Shown: piece by piece, positions 25,984 to 36,412 of the stretch
Layout: each line of letters opens with the position of its first letter
How positions within the stretch are numbered: the stretch's first letter is position 1
The notes under the pieces: generated by a model
Database searches by the model: none
Seen by the model: the letters and a program-made list of their open reading frames with translations, nothing else
Told to the model about the DNA's origin: nothing
Origin: Pedobacter planticolens
GTDB taxonomy: Bacteria; Bacteroidota; Bacteroidia; Sphingobacteriales; Sphingobacteriaceae
Reading direction: 5' to 3'
NCBI RefSeq assembly: GCF_014172375.1
Contig: NZ_WNXD01000001.1
Span: forward strand, 186,001-250,000
Length of the DNA: 64,000 bases
Translations under genes and position numbers: made by a program

Positions 25984-27321
25984 CTACTTTCTCTCCTTAA
26001 ATCGTGTGAAAAATAATAGTGCCAAAACACAAAGTGCAAAACCAACTACACCATTTAAACGCAAACCATAGTCATTGCCTGGATCTTTTCCGTAAATAGT
26101 TAACATCGCAAAAATGGCAATTCCAATCGTTTGACCAAGTTTTACAAAGAGATATTTTACAGCGAAGAACATTCCTTCGTGATTTTCACCAGTTTCTAAA
26201 GTATCTTTTTGAGCTATGTCTGCTAAAATTGCGTTTGGCAAAATGCCTAATGCAGCTAAAGGAAAAGATGCGCAAATCACCAATAAATACATCTGATTAC
26301 TCGGAGTAAAAGGTAATTTCCCTAAAAAGAAAATAGTAACGAAAATTAAGCTTAAAACGCCAAATGCCAATAATACCAAAGGTTTCTTGCCAAACCTCTT
26401 AGATCCATAATTGATAAATGGATAGAAAACCAACGATAAAACTACCATTAGCCCCATAAATTTACCACCATCCGAATCGGGTAGGCCAAGTAATACAGTT
26501 ACAAAAAATAGCAATCCACTACTCATCAGGCTCAATGCCGTATAATAGGTAAAATCTGATATGAGATAATACTTGAAATTACTGTTTCTGAACGTATTTT
26601 TAATCGCGGGCAATAAAGGAATGTGGGTAGGTTTACTTTGCACATATTCCTTTTCATTGATGAAAATAATAGGTAAAATCATCACTATACCTGAAAAAAT
26701 ACTTAACCCCCAAATGGTGTATTGCAAGGCTTCAAATCGTTCAGTAACATGAAATACAGTTTGAATTAAATCGGCAAAATTATTGCAAAGCGCTCCTAAA
26801 ATCATTCCTAAAACAAAACCAACTTGCTGAAAAGTAGAAAGTTTTACTTTTTCTTCGGGAGTATGTGTTAATTCAGCTAATAGCGCATTATAAGGAATAA
26901 TATAAGTAGTTACAGAAACGAAAAATCCGGCTAAAACTAGGGTTAACCACCAGGCATTGCTTATACTTTCTCCTTTTACTAGCGGAGTAAAAACCAAACC
27001 ACAGCAAATCACCGCAGGTAAAATTGCCCAGCGCATAATTGGAAAACGCCTGCCTTTTGGGTTGTTACTACTATCACTTATTGATGCAATAAAAGGATCG
27101 TAAGCAGCATCAAATAATCGGCCAGATGCCGCAATTAATGATAGGATATTAAAAGCTCCAAAAACCAAAAGCTGTGGTACCAAAGGTGATAAACCAGAAT
27201 TAGTTGGCGGCAAATAAAAGTAAGGCAGCATCACAATAATTAGATTGGTCATAATACTCCAACCCATCATGCCAGATGCATAAATTAATTGTTTTTTAAA
27301 AGGTAGGGCTTGTATTGGCAT
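25984..27321 (-). CDS. MFS transporter, glycoside/pentoside-cation symporter (GPH) type
   Basis: 445 aa with about 12 hydrophobic segments. The N-terminus (LIYASGMMGWSIMTNLIIV) and the loop RLFDAAYDPFIASISDSS with GRRFPIMRW match the MFS_2/GPH family, including the conserved D-DP-I and GRR-P motifs. The middle loop TFQQVGFVLG and the LGILPNAILADIAQKD region also fit. It should be a cation-coupled sugar or glycoside uptake protein in the inner membrane. The next gene, an APC permease, ends 9 bases before its start, so they may share a transcript. Confidence 0.9.
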   Translation of the reverse strand: MPIQALPFKKQLIYASGMMGWSIMTNLIIVMLPYFYLPPTNSGLSPLVPQLLVFGAFNILSLIAASGRLFDAAYDPFIASISDSSNNPKGRRFPIMRWAILPAVICCGLVFTPLVKGESISNAWWLTLVLAGFFVSVTTYIIPYNALLAELTHTPEEKVKLSTFQQVGFVLGMILGALCNNFADLIQTVFHVTERFEALQYTIWGLSIFSGIVMILPIIFINEKEYVQSKPTHIPLLPAIKNTFRNSNFKYYLISDFTYYTALSLMSSGLLFFVTVLLGLPDSDGGKFMGLMVVLSLVFYPFINYGSKRFGKKPLVLLAFGVLSLIFVTIFFLGKLPFTPSNQMYLLVICASFPLAALGILPNAILADIAQKDTLETGENHEGMFFAVKYLFVKLGQTIGIAIFAMLTIYGKDPGNDYGLRLNGVVGFALCVLALLFFTRFKERK

Positions 27322-27330
27322 TTATTCTGA

Positions 27331-28686
27331 CTAAACCTGACTGCTTTCTTTTTTGTTATTAAAATATCTGATAATGAAGTAAATAACAATAAATCCTATA
27401 AAGATATATAAGCCATTTAACGCTGCATTTGGATCATCGCTATAAATACTGAAGGCTACAAATAAATATGCGGCAATAAATAAGAGCGGCAAAATTGGAC
27501 CCAATGGAACAGTATAAATATCTTTTTTAGCTAAATGAGCAGTTTTTTTACGCAAAATGAAAATGGCAGCAGCCGAAGTTGCAAAGCCAATGCAATCTAA
27601 AAATATAGAGTAGTTTAAAATTTTATCGAAAGTTTGGGCGTAAAATAGTGTGAAAATGGAAATAATGGTAAAAACAGTTAAACTGACTATCATTACACCA
27701 TGTTTTTTAGTGGTTTTAGTAAAGATTTTAGGCAATGCTTTTTCCTCGCCCATGGCATACATTGCTCTCGGATTGCTCAATAAATTCACATTCACGTAGC
27801 CTAAAACAGATAAATAAATTAAAACCGATAATAAAGAAAATCCGATTGGACCGAAAATTTTACCAGCTAATATAGCAGCAATACTTTCGGCAGTTTTAAG
27901 CTGTTCAAAACCAATTACTTTTACATAAGCGTAATTTATAGCCATGTACAAAGTGATAATTATGGCCAAACCAATGATAATGGAACGCGGTACAATCTTT
28001 TTTGCTTCTTTTACTTCGCCACCAAAATTGATCGTTTGCTGATAACCACCAAAACTAAAAGAAACAGCAATTAAACATAGGCCGAGCGCTTTTCCATAAT
28101 CACTCCAAACTGGGGAGCTTCCAGTTACACTTTTAAAAATAGGGGTAATGCTTGTGGTTTGTTCGCCAAAAAACACTGCACATATTAAAGTAAGCACCAT
28201 TACAATTTTAATAACGGTTAAAACATTTTGAGTTTTTGAGCTCGCTTTTAATCCTAATAAGTTAATTGCATAAAATATAATAATGCTAATGGTTGCAATG
28301 AGAATTCGGTATTCGCCAGTTTGCATTTGCGGATCAAGAATAATTTTACTCAAATATTCGGCACCAATTAATGCTATACCAGCAACAGATGCCGCGTTGG
28401 AAACTACGATGATACAATTGATAGCGAATGCAATAGATGGGTGATAACAAACGGAGAAAATCTTATAATACCCACCTGTAACGGGATAACGAGAGCCAAT
28501 TTCGGCATACGTTAATGCACCACAAACAGCTATAATTCCACCAATAATCCATGCTAAAAAGAACAGTTCTGGAATTTGGGCTTTAGCAGCCACGCTAACA
28601 GGAGTTTTGAAAATTCCCATTCCGATTACTAAACTAACCACAATCATGGAAAGATCGAAAAGAGAGAGCTGTTTTTTAATTTGCAT
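27331..28686 (-). CDS. APC-family amino acid permease
   Basis: 451 aa with about 12 hydrophobic segments. The start (LSLFDLSMIVVSLVIGMGIF) has the APC motif GxGIF, and TYAEIGSRYPVTGGYYKIF in helix 2-3 is characteristic. SFSFGGYQQTINFGGEVKEA and the AMYAMGEEKALPKIF loop agree with the LAT/amino acid polyamine branch. It transports an amino acid or related compound across the inner membrane. It sits 9 bases upstream of the MFS gene on the same strand. Confidence 0.93.
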   Translation of the reverse strand: MQIKKQLSLFDLSMIVVSLVIGMGIFKTPVSVAAKAQIPELFFLAWIIGGIIAVCGALTYAEIGSRYPVTGGYYKIFSVCYHPSIAFAINCIIVVSNAASVAGIALIGAEYLSKIILDPQMQTGEYRILIATISIIIFYAINLLGLKASSKTQNVLTVIKIVMVLTLICAVFFGEQTTSITPIFKSVTGSSPVWSDYGKALGLCLIAVSFSFGGYQQTINFGGEVKEAKKIVPRSIIIGLAIIITLYMAINYAYVKVIGFEQLKTAESIAAILAGKIFGPIGFSLLSVLIYLSVLGYVNVNLLSNPRAMYAMGEEKALPKIFTKTTKKHGVMIVSLTVFTIISIFTLFYAQTFDKILNYSIFLDCIGFATSAAAIFILRKKTAHLAKKDIYTVPLGPILPLLFIAAYLFVAFSIYSDDPNAALNGLYIFIGFIVIYFIIRYFNNKKESSQV

Positions 28687-28720
28687 GAAGTTTAAATTGA
28701 TTTTGGAAGATACAGTTTTT

Positions 28721-28752
28721 TAGTCTTGAGTCAAAAGTCAATAGTCTTGAGT
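28721..28752. repeat. Stuttering agtcttgagt word repeat
   Basis: tagtcttgagtcaaaagtca continues into atagtcttgagt, two near copies in the intergenic space before parE. Confidence 0.45.
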
Positions 28753-28949
28753 AACTAGCTTGTGGCATAAATTAAAAATGTTCATTTGTGGAAACTTTGT
28801 AATTGATTTCCATAGAGATTAAATTAAATTTGTAATGCTGAGTTATTCCCCGTCATTTCGACGGAAGAATAATGGAGAAATCTGTTAAATAGTATTTCAA
28901 TCTACCGATTCTTCGCTACTCTCTTAATACCATCTAAAATATACGAATT

Positions 28950-30854
28950 ATGGCAGAACCGATTTATAATGACGATAGTATACGTTCCCTCGATTGGAAA
29001 GAGCACATCCGTTTACGACCAGGTATGTACATTGGTAAACTTGGCGATGGTTCTGCACAAGACGATGGAATTTATGTTTTGCTGAAAGAAATCGTAGATA
29101 ATTCTATCGATGAATTTGTAATGGGATCGGGTAAAACTATCGAAATTACACTGTCAGAGCATAAAGTTAATATTCGTGATTATGGTCGTGGCATCCCTTT
29201 GGGTAAAGTTATAGATTGCGTTTCGAAAATAAATACAGGCGGTAAATATGATAGTAATGCTTTTCAAAAATCGGTAGGTTTAAATGGAGTAGGTACAAAG
29301 GCGGTAAATGCGTTATCAACCAATTTCGTAGTACAATCTTATCGCGATGGCAAAACGAAAAAAGTAGAATTTAGCAAAGGTGAAATTGTTTCCGATCAGC
29401 CAATAATTGAAACTACACAACGTAATGGTACGGCAATTACTTTTTATCCTGACGATACCATCTTTAGAAATTACCACTACATTCCGGATTTTGTAGAGAG
29501 CATGATTTGGAATTATGTGTTCTTAAATACAGGTTTAACCATCAGTTTTAATAATCAGAAATATTTCTCGGAGCGAGGATTATATGATTTGTTAAATAAA
29601 GTGGCCGACGTAGAAAATATTCGTTATCCGATAATTCATTTAAAGGGAAACGATATAGAAATTGCGATGACACATGGTCAACAATATGGCGAAGATTACC
29701 ATTCTTTTGTAAACGGTCAGCATACTACGCAAGGCGGAACACACCAAGCGGCTTTTAGAGAAGCGGTGGTGAAAACTATTCGTGAGTTTTATAAAAAAGA
29801 ATTTGATGCAAGTGATGTTAGGGCATCTATTATTGCAGCAGTTTCGGTTAGGGTGCAAGAACCTGTTTTCGAATCGCAAACTAAAACAAAATTAGGTTCT
29901 CAAAATATGGGTCCAGAAGGGCCATCAGTTCGTACGTTTATTATGGATTTTGTGAAGAAAGAATTGGATGATTATTTGCACAAACATGCTGATGTTGCCG
30001 ATGCTTTGCTGAAGAGAATTATCCAATCTGAAAGAGAACGAAAAGACATTGCTGGCATTAAAAAACTAGCAAATGATAGAGCAAAAAAAGCTTCTTTACA
30101 CAACAAAAAACTAAGAGATTGCAAGGTTCATTTTAATACTCCTCACGATAAAAGATACGAAACTACTTTGTTTATCACCGAGGGAGATTCGGCTTCTGGT
30201 TCGATCACAAAATCTCGTGATGTAGATTGTCAGGCAGTTTTTAGCTTAAAAGGAAAACCTTTAAACTGCTACGAACTTACCAAAAAAGTGGTGTATGAAA
30301 ATGAAGAGTTTAATTTGCTACAACACGCTTTAAATATTGAAGATGGTTTAGAGGGTTTGCACTATAATAACATTGTAATTGCAACAGATGCTGATGTAGA
30401 TGGAATGCATATTCGCTTATTAATGATGACTTTCTTTTTGCAGTTTTTCCCTGATTTGGTAAGAGCTGGACATGTATACATTTTGCAAACACCATTATTT
30501 AGGGTTCGTAACAAAAAAGAAACTATTTATTGTTATAGTGAAGATGAACGTCGTGATGCGATTGAAAAATTAGGTGGCAAACCAGAAATTACTCGATTTA
30601 AAGGTTTGGGAGAAATATCACCAGATGAATTTGGTTTATTTATAGGTAAAGATATTAGGCTTGACCCAGTAATTTTGAAAGATCAGACTATAAAAAGCTT
30701 GCTAGAATATTATATGGGTAAGAATACCCCAGAAAGACAGCAGCACATTATTAAAAATTTAAGAATAGAAAAAGACGAAATTAAAGAAGAAGAAAGAGAA
30801 AGAAATGATGCAAATACGAATACTGAAGAACCAGAAAATTTGGAGGTAGCTTAA
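28950..30854 (+). CDS. parE: DNA topoisomerase IV subunit B
   Basis: 634 aa. GHKL ATPase motifs are [13 protein letters not shown] (N-box) and [12 protein letters not shown] (G1), with [15 protein letters not shown] (G2-like) next. The transducer region precedes a TOPRIM domain with [13 protein letters not shown] and [16 protein letters not shown]. The final [14 protein letters not shown] is the conserved C-terminal motif. It is the length of ParE and lacks the GyrB insert. Its partner ParC is encoded separately at 42255. It decatenates chromosomes after replication. Confidence 0.95.
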   Translation: MAEPIYNDDSIRSLDWKEHIRLRPGMYIGKLGDGSAQDDGIYVLLKEIVDNSIDEFVMGSGKTIEITLSEHKVNIRDYGRGIPLGKVIDCVSKINTGGKYDSNAFQKSVGLNGVGTKAVNALSTNFVVQSYRDGKTKKVEFSKGEIVSDQPIIETTQRNGTAITFYPDDTIFRNYHYIPDFVESMIWNYVFLNTGLTISFNNQKYFSERGLYDLLNKVADVENIRYPIIHLKGNDIEIAMTHGQQYGEDYHSFVNGQHTTQGGTHQAAFREAVVKTIREFYKKEFDASDVRASIIAAVSVRVQEPVFESQTKTKLGSQNMGPEGPSVRTFIMDFVKKELDDYLHKHADVADALLKRIIQSERERKDIAGIKKLANDRAKKASLHNKKLRDCKVHFNTPHDKRYETTLFITEGDSASGSITKSRDVDCQAVFSLKGKPLNCYELTKKVVYENEEFNLLQHALNIEDGLEGLHYNNIVIATDADVDGMHIRLLMMTFFLQFFPDLVRAGHVYILQTPLFRVRNKKETIYCYSEDERRDAIEKLGGKPEITRFKGLGEISPDEFGLFIGKDIRLDPVILKDQTIKSLLEYYMGKNTPERQQHIIKNLRIEKDEIKEEERERNDANTNTEEPENLEVA

Positions 30855-30978
30855 TTTTGTAAATTAACTTACAAGCAATACTTATTTTACTGTATGTTTG
30901 TGTACTCCTCTACTTGTTATTAAAAAAATTGCCCTAGACTTAATTTTTGGGCATTTGTAATTTTAATTAACGAGTATT

Positions 30979-33102
30979 ATGCCTTTTTCTTCTGCCAAAA
31001 ATCCTTCAACACGTTATAGTCTTGTCGTTTTTTTAATAATAGCCCTATTTTTATGTGCTATTTTTTTCTACGTTCGAAATAATAGAACTACTGTTTTATT
31101 AAATGATATTCATCAACTTTCTGAGTTAAAGGAAGATTACAGTCAGATAGATTCGTGTATAATCGTATTGTATAATGCAGATAACAATTGCCGATTATTT
31201 GCTGTTACAGGTCAGAAATACTACATCCAACGGTTTACGAGTGATATAAACTTTGTTTCAAACATTTTAGATAAGATTAATAGTAAGGCGGACGAGAATG
31301 AAAAAACTAGTCCCAAAAACATTAAGACATTAGTTAATCAAAAAAGAAATAGAACTGAACTCTACTTAAAGTTAAGATTATTAACTGATAGCTTAATTAA
31401 TATTTCTTCAGGAGTGGACACGACTCGAGTTCAGGCTGATACCCGTAATAATCTTACGTATAAAAATATCAAAAAAATGGTTAAGGTTGATACTATCAGC
31501 ACTGCTGCTAAAACCCAACCAAAGCGAAAGTTTTTTGAAAGATTAGCTGCTGTGTTCTCCAAAAGAAAAAATGAAGTTAGAGATACTTCTTATAAATTGG
31601 TTAGAACGGAAACCAATTTCGACACTTTTTCACAAAATAAAAGTTATAGCATAGCTCAATTACCGAATGTAAATAATTTGTATGCGGCTAATAATATGCT
31701 CAAAAAAAATGAAATAGCCATTTTACAGATTAACAATAAAATAATTACGGAGCTGGTTTCTCTACTGCAAACCTATAAAAAGCATGAAATGGGTTTTGCT
31801 TCACAAAATAGAAAAGAGCTGAATACTATTATTAAAGATAATTTTAAAAGCATTGATGAAATTTTTATTTTAAGTATCATGGTGCTTTTAATATTGGTTT
31901 CTGCCATTTTGTATAATATTTGGAAGATTTATAGAAATGAAAATGAGCTAATTAGTTATAGCAAGAAAGCATCTCAATATGCGATTTCTAAAAGTAGATT
32001 TTTAGCAAATATGAGCCATGAGATACGCACACCATTAAACTCGATTATCGGTTTTTCAGAACAATTAAGTCATAGTAAATTAAATGAACAACAAGTAGAA
32101 CAATTAACTGCAATAGAAAATTCATCTATCATGTTGTTAGATGTTGTGAATGATATTCTCGATTTTTCTAAATACGAAACTGGTAAAGTTAGCTTTGATA
32201 AAATTTCATTTATCCCGCTAGATGCGATTACTGAGGTATTTAATAGCATGAGTATTTTGGCAAGCAAAAAAGGAATTGAATTAAAAAAGGATATTTCTTT
32301 TGAAGAGAATATTTGCTTTTCAGGAGATTCACTTCGTTTAAAACAGGTGGTAATGAACTTGTTAAGTAATGCAATTAAGTTTACCACTAAAGGTTCAGTT
32401 ACACTAAAGGCAGATATTAGTTTAAACACGAAAAAACAAGGAATATTAAAAGTACATATTATTGATACTGGTATTGGCATTCATCCCGGAAACTTAGATA
32501 TGATATTTGATGAATTTGCCCAAGTATATTATTCATCAGCTAATGTAAAACAAAAGGGAACGGGCTTAGGTTTAGCGATTTGCAAAAAGATAGTGGAGTT
32601 TAAAAATGGGCAAATAAAAGTAAGTAGTAAGCTGGGAGTCGGTTCTATATTTAGTTTTGAAATTCCGTACGAATTATGTAGTAAGAATGTGGTAATGCGT
32701 AAAGAATCTACTTTTGTTAGCTTAACTCATTTAGAAGGGAAGCGGGTTTTATTAGCTGATGATAATAAAATGAATGTTTTATTGATACAAACGGTTATTA
32801 AAAAATACAAAATGCTGAGCGATGTTGCTTATGATGGCAAACAAGCTTTTGAATTGTTTGCAAATAATACGTATGATTTGATTTTAACAGATATTCAAAT
32901 GCCTGAAATGGGAGGAGTGGAGTTAACACGTAAAATTAGATTACATGCTGATGCTACTAAAATAAATATCCCGATTTTAGGAGTTACTGCAAATGTTTTA
33001 CAAGAAGATCGTGAAAAATATATCGAATCTGGGATAAATGATTTGGTGTTAAAACCGTTTTCGGAAAAAGAGTTGATGGATAAGATTATAGGTTATATTT
33101 AA
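30979..33102 (+). CDS. Hybrid sensor histidine kinase/response regulator
   Basis: 707 aa. Membrane segments lie at about residues 12-34 and 297-317, enclosing a sensory region of about 260 residues with a helical, charged composition. HisKA is at about 335 (FLANMSHEIRTPLNSIIGF), the ATPase N-box is MNLLSNAIKFTTKG, with DTGIGIHPGN and GTGLGLAICKKIVEF. The receiver domain (LLADDNKMNVLL, LILTDIQMPEMGG, LVLKPF) is fused at the C-terminus. The domain order suggests a phosphorelay; no partner lies next to it. It is monocistronic, with parE ending 124 bases upstream. Confidence 0.93.
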   Translation: MPFSSAKNPSTRYSLVVFLIIALFLCAIFFYVRNNRTTVLLNDIHQLSELKEDYSQIDSCIIVLYNADNNCRLFAVTGQKYYIQRFTSDINFVSNILDKINSKADENEKTSPKNIKTLVNQKRNRTELYLKLRLLTDSLINISSGVDTTRVQADTRNNLTYKNIKKMVKVDTISTAAKTQPKRKFFERLAAVFSKRKNEVRDTSYKLVRTETNFDTFSQNKSYSIAQLPNVNNLYAANNMLKKNEIAILQINNKIITELVSLLQTYKKHEMGFASQNRKELNTIIKDNFKSIDEIFILSIMVLLILVSAILYNIWKIYRNENELISYSKKASQYAISKSRFLANMSHEIRTPLNSIIGFSEQLSHSKLNEQQVEQLTAIENSSIMLLDVVNDILDFSKYETGKVSFDKISFIPLDAITEVFNSMSILASKKGIELKKDISFEENICFSGDSLRLKQVVMNLLSNAIKFTTKGSVTLKADISLNTKKQGILKVHIIDTGIGIHPGNLDMIFDEFAQVYYSSANVKQKGTGLGLAICKKIVEFKNGQIKVSSKLGVGSIFSFEIPYELCSKNVVMRKESTFVSLTHLEGKRVLLADDNKMNVLLIQTVIKKYKMLSDVAYDGKQAFELFANNTYDLILTDIQMPEMGGVELTRKIRLHADATKINIPILGVTANVLQEDREKYIESGINDLVLKPFSEKELMDKIIGYI

Positions 33103-33105
33103 ACT

Positions 33106-34089
33106 TTAGGGTTGTTCAACGGTATCTTCTGGATGTTGAGGAGGTAAAATGGTAACTTTCTTTTCTACAATTATTGTTTTTAAATGCACTGCATATTTTG
33201 TTGGCGCAATACTTTCATCGTATTTTTCGGCGTAAACTTGAGTAAATTCAGCTCCAAAATACAAAATGATAGCGGTATAATAAATCCACACTAAAATAAT
33301 AATAACAGAACCTGCTGACCCAAATACTAATCCTGGGTTTGATTTTTCTAAATAAAGTCCAATTAAATATTTTCCTAATCCAAAAAGTAAAGCAGTAAAT
33401 GCAGCACCAATCAAGGCCGATTTCCATTTCAAAATTACATCGGGCAATACCTTAAAAATAACAGCAAATACGCCTGTTACCACTATAAAAGTTAACACAT
33501 TGTTTAAAATTAGAATGATAAATGCAGTGGTATTTGTAATTTCTGGAATAAACTTAGATAGTTTATCGCCAAAACTTAAAACTACACTATTCACAACTAA
33601 GGAAACCAAAAGCAAAAACCCAAGGGAAACGATTAGTGAGAACGAAAGTAAACGATTGGTCAGTAATTTTTTCCATCCTTTTTTAGGTACGGCTTTTACT
33701 TTCCAAATTAAATTTATGCTATCCTGTATTTCGGTAAACACCGCTGTAGCTCCAATTACGAGAATAATAATTCCTATTACTAATGCGAACGAACTTTTGC
33801 CAGATAAACTCGCATTTGCTACAAAACCTTGAATTTGTACGGCAGCGTCATGCCCAACCATTTTATTAATTTGAGAAAAAAGCTTGTTTTCAATCGCATC
33901 TTGACTGTAAATTAAACTGGCGGATGAAATAACGATAATAATTAATGGCGATAAGGAAAAGATAGTGTAATAGGCTAATGCAGCGCTTAGTTTCGTAACT
34001 CTATCTTCCGAAAACCCTTTCCCAGCTGCTATAAACAAATGCACTGTACTTATTAAAAAGTTTTTCGCCTTCTTTATTAAATTAGTCAT
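33106..34089 (-). CDS. YihY/BrkB-family inner-membrane protein
   Basis: 327 aa from ATG 34087-34089, chosen because the longer frame begins inside the upstream tamL gene. Six or so hydrophobic segments are visible, with KLSAALAYYTIFSLSPLIII, VFTEIQDSINLIWKV and GKYLIGLYLEKSNPGLVFGSAGSVI, which identify the YihY family. The function is unresolved; the family has been called ribonuclease BN in error. The gene starts 4 bases after the tamL stop, so it may be in the tamB-tamL operon. Confidence 0.9.
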   Translation of the reverse strand: MTNLIKKAKNFLISTVHLFIAAGKGFSEDRVTKLSAALAYYTIFSLSPLIIIVISSASLIYSQDAIENKLFSQINKMVGHDAAVQIQGFVANASLSGKSSFALVIGIIILVIGATAVFTEIQDSINLIWKVKAVPKKGWKKLLTNRLLSFSLIVSLGFLLLVSLVVNSVVLSFGDKLSKFIPEITNTTAFIILILNNVLTFIVVTGVFAVIFKVLPDVILKWKSALIGAAFTALLFGLGKYLIGLYLEKSNPGLVFGSAGSVIIILVWIYYTAIILYFGAEFTQVYAEKYDESIAPTKYAVHLKTIIVEKKVTILPPQHPEDTVEQP

Positions 34090-34093
34090 GTTA

Positions 34094-36412
34094 TTAAAAC
34101 GGGTATCCGATGCCAATGTTTAAAATAAAATTTTCTTTACGCCAAGTTTTACTGCCAAAATCTACTTGATCCAATACCCAACGTTGTCCACTTGGTAAAT
34201 AAGGTTTCCGAATTGGGAATGCACCATCTAATCTAATCACAAATATTTGAGCATCAATTCTTAAGCCTGCACCAGTACCAACAGCTAATTCGCTTAGTGT
34301 GTTTTTGAGTTTAAATCCTGAACCTGGTCTTCCACTTCCTGGAATTGCAGGATCTCCTTTATCTTCTTTTCGAAGCCAAACATTACCAGCATCAACGAAT
34401 ACAGCACCATATAAAACGCTTACAATCTTAAACCTCAACTCTGTATTTAACATCATTTTTATATCGCCACCTTGATCTGCGAATTTTGCATCAGGCTTAA
34501 CTTTAAAAGTGCCTGGGCCTAATGTTCTAGCTCTAAATGCTCTAATATCATTACTTCCGCCAGCAAAAAACTGACGTACAAAAGGCAAAGAAGTGCTATT
34601 GCCGTAAGCGTAACCATAACCGAAGTTTAATCTGCTTGCCCAAGTTACATTTCTGTTGATTTTGTAATAGTCTCTTAAATCAGTTTCAAGTCTAACAAAT
34701 TGAGTAAGTGGAGTATTGAAAAATTCTCGTTTCCCTAAATCATTTTTCTGTACAAATAATCCCCATAAATTACCGCCAGTTTCTATGCTGCCAAAAAAGT
34801 ACGTATTATTTCTACGCTTATCTTCCATTTGATTGGTGTACGTGAAGTTGTAATTGCTACCAATTATAAATTGTCGTTCTAAAGCACTTCTTAAATAAGG
34901 ATTTTCCAAATAAAGGCTTTTCTCTACAGAATCTGAAGGGAAACTAGGCTGAACATAATTGACAGAAATTGGGTTTAAATTATGCTCTTTATAGATATTT
35001 TCTTTAAAACTATAACCAAATTCTGCCTTAAATGCATTTAAAGAATATTCTGAGCCTCTACTTAATAATTGATAAGAAAGCGATGCAATAGTTTTAGGAA
35101 TAAATGCATTTGTAACTCTAGGTTTATAAAAAGGAACTATAAATTGAGGAAAAGTTAATTTGCCTTCTGCAGTAAAAGAATAAGAATTTAAACCTCGAGA
35201 TTGTCCGCTAACTTGTGTTTCAAAACCACCACTTAGACTTACATCTAACTGCTCTGCACCTCTAAATAAATTTCGTGTGGTTTGAGTTAATTTAACTTCA
35301 GAGCCTACAAAATTATTCGATTTACTTGTTCCAGTAACTGAAAAAGTTAATGAGTTTTTCTTGAGTGGAGTGAGATAAATGTTTAGGTTTAATTGATTGT
35401 TTTTGAAACTATCGATTGGTAAAAATTCTGCTCTAACATCTTGAAAAGCGCCAATGTTTACCATCCTATTTAAAGATTGATTATGGTCTTTTCTGTTGTA
35501 ATTTTCTCCTTTCTTGAAGAAAACTAATCTGTCGAATAATTTAGGTTTGAAAGTGTTTCTATTATCGTAAATATTGAAATCGTTATACTGTAAGGGCATT
35601 AAACTTCTTAATAAACTATCTCTACGTAAATTATAATTTGGATAAATATTGATGTTTTTAATAGTGTAAGGTTTTAATCCAGCATCTGGAGAACTATTTT
35701 TAATGTTTACATTGATATCAACCAAATTTTTGCCAATTGTACTATCTACTTGTAAAATCAAATAATCTGGACTGAAATAGAAATAACCACTTTCTTTTAA
35801 ATCGTTATCAATTCTAATGCGCTCATTTTTATAGGTATCTAAATCGTAAAAATCACCAATCTTTAAAAGTGTTTTATCTTTATTTAAATTGATGATATGC
35901 GTTAAATTTCCTGTGTCTTTTGGGAAAGTTATGCTGCTAATTTTATACCTAATTCCTGTATTTACAGTATAAACAGCTTTCCCTTTTTTACCTTTTATAA
36001 CCGTATCCCCGGTAACATCAGATTGTAAATATCCTTGGCTAATCAAATAACTTTTTAAAACATCGTTATTGTATTTAATTTTTACCTCACTCAATAAAAC
36101 TGGAGGTTCGCCAATCTTGTTTTTTAACCAATTGCCAATGCCTTTTGGCTTCACGGTATCAGGAGCTAGATTGTGAATCAACAACTTATATTTAATTCCT
36201 AATATCGATTTATTTGGAGTTGGTCTAGTTTTGCTTTCTAAAGTTTTTTTAACCTCTTTTTGGTCATCAATTCTTGCAGATGAATCCGGATTGATATTTA
36301 TATCCGCCCCAGTATACAAATATTGCCCAGGTTTTAATCTGCTGGTTGTACTACAGCTAGTCACAACCAAACAAGCCAATAAAAATAATATCGATTTAAT
36401 TAGTTGTTTCAT
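34094..36412 (-). CDS. tamL: Lipoprotein Omp85-family assembly factor, TamL
   Basis: 772 aa. The N-terminus has a lipobox (ACLVVTSC-S, Cys at about residue 20), so the protein is lipid-anchored, unlike proteobacterial TamA. POTRA-type segments fill residues 40-360. The C-terminal half is an Omp85 barrel (QFFAGGSNDIRAFRARTLGPG, FVDAGNVW, LAVGTGAGLRID, and a final FILNIGIGYPF ending in F). Directly upstream is tamB, overlapping by 17 bases. Lipoprotein Omp85 proteins paired with TamB are known as TamL in Bacteroidota. They help assemble or insert outer-membrane proteins and lipids. Confidence 0.9.
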   Translation of the reverse strand: MKQLIKSILFLLACLVVTSCSTTSRLKPGQYLYTGADININPDSSARIDDQKEVKKTLESKTRPTPNKSILGIKYKLLIHNLAPDTVKPKGIGNWLKNKIGEPPVLLSEVKIKYNNDVLKSYLISQGYLQSDVTGDTVIKGKKGKAVYTVNTGIRYKISSITFPKDTGNLTHIINLNKDKTLLKIGDFYDLDTYKNERIRIDNDLKESGYFYFSPDYLILQVDSTIGKNLVDINVNIKNSSPDAGLKPYTIKNINIYPNYNLRRDSLLRSLMPLQYNDFNIYDNRNTFKPKLFDRLVFFKKGENYNRKDHNQSLNRMVNIGAFQDVRAEFLPIDSFKNNQLNLNIYLTPLKKNSLTFSVTGTSKSNNFVGSEVKLTQTTRNLFRGAEQLDVSLSGGFETQVSGQSRGLNSYSFTAEGKLTFPQFIVPFYKPRVTNAFIPKTIASLSYQLLSRGSEYSLNAFKAEFGYSFKENIYKEHNLNPISVNYVQPSFPSDSVEKSLYLENPYLRSALERQFIIGSNYNFTYTNQMEDKRRNNTYFFGSIETGGNLWGLFVQKNDLGKREFFNTPLTQFVRLETDLRDYYKINRNVTWASRLNFGYGYAYGNSTSLPFVRQFFAGGSNDIRAFRARTLGPGTFKVKPDAKFADQGGDIKMMLNTELRFKIVSVLYGAVFVDAGNVWLRKEDKGDPAIPGSGRPGSGFKLKNTLSELAVGTGAGLRIDAQIFVIRLDGAFPIRKPYLPSGQRWVLDQVDFGSKTWRKENFILNIGIGYPF

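Noticed and set aside
25769..26071. 100-codon frame in the helicase-MFS gap
   Set aside because: Made of intergenic repeat words and overlapping the MFS gene end.
32070..32480. 136-codon minus-strand frame
   Set aside because: Antisense to the kinase core, which has full family motifs in its own frame.
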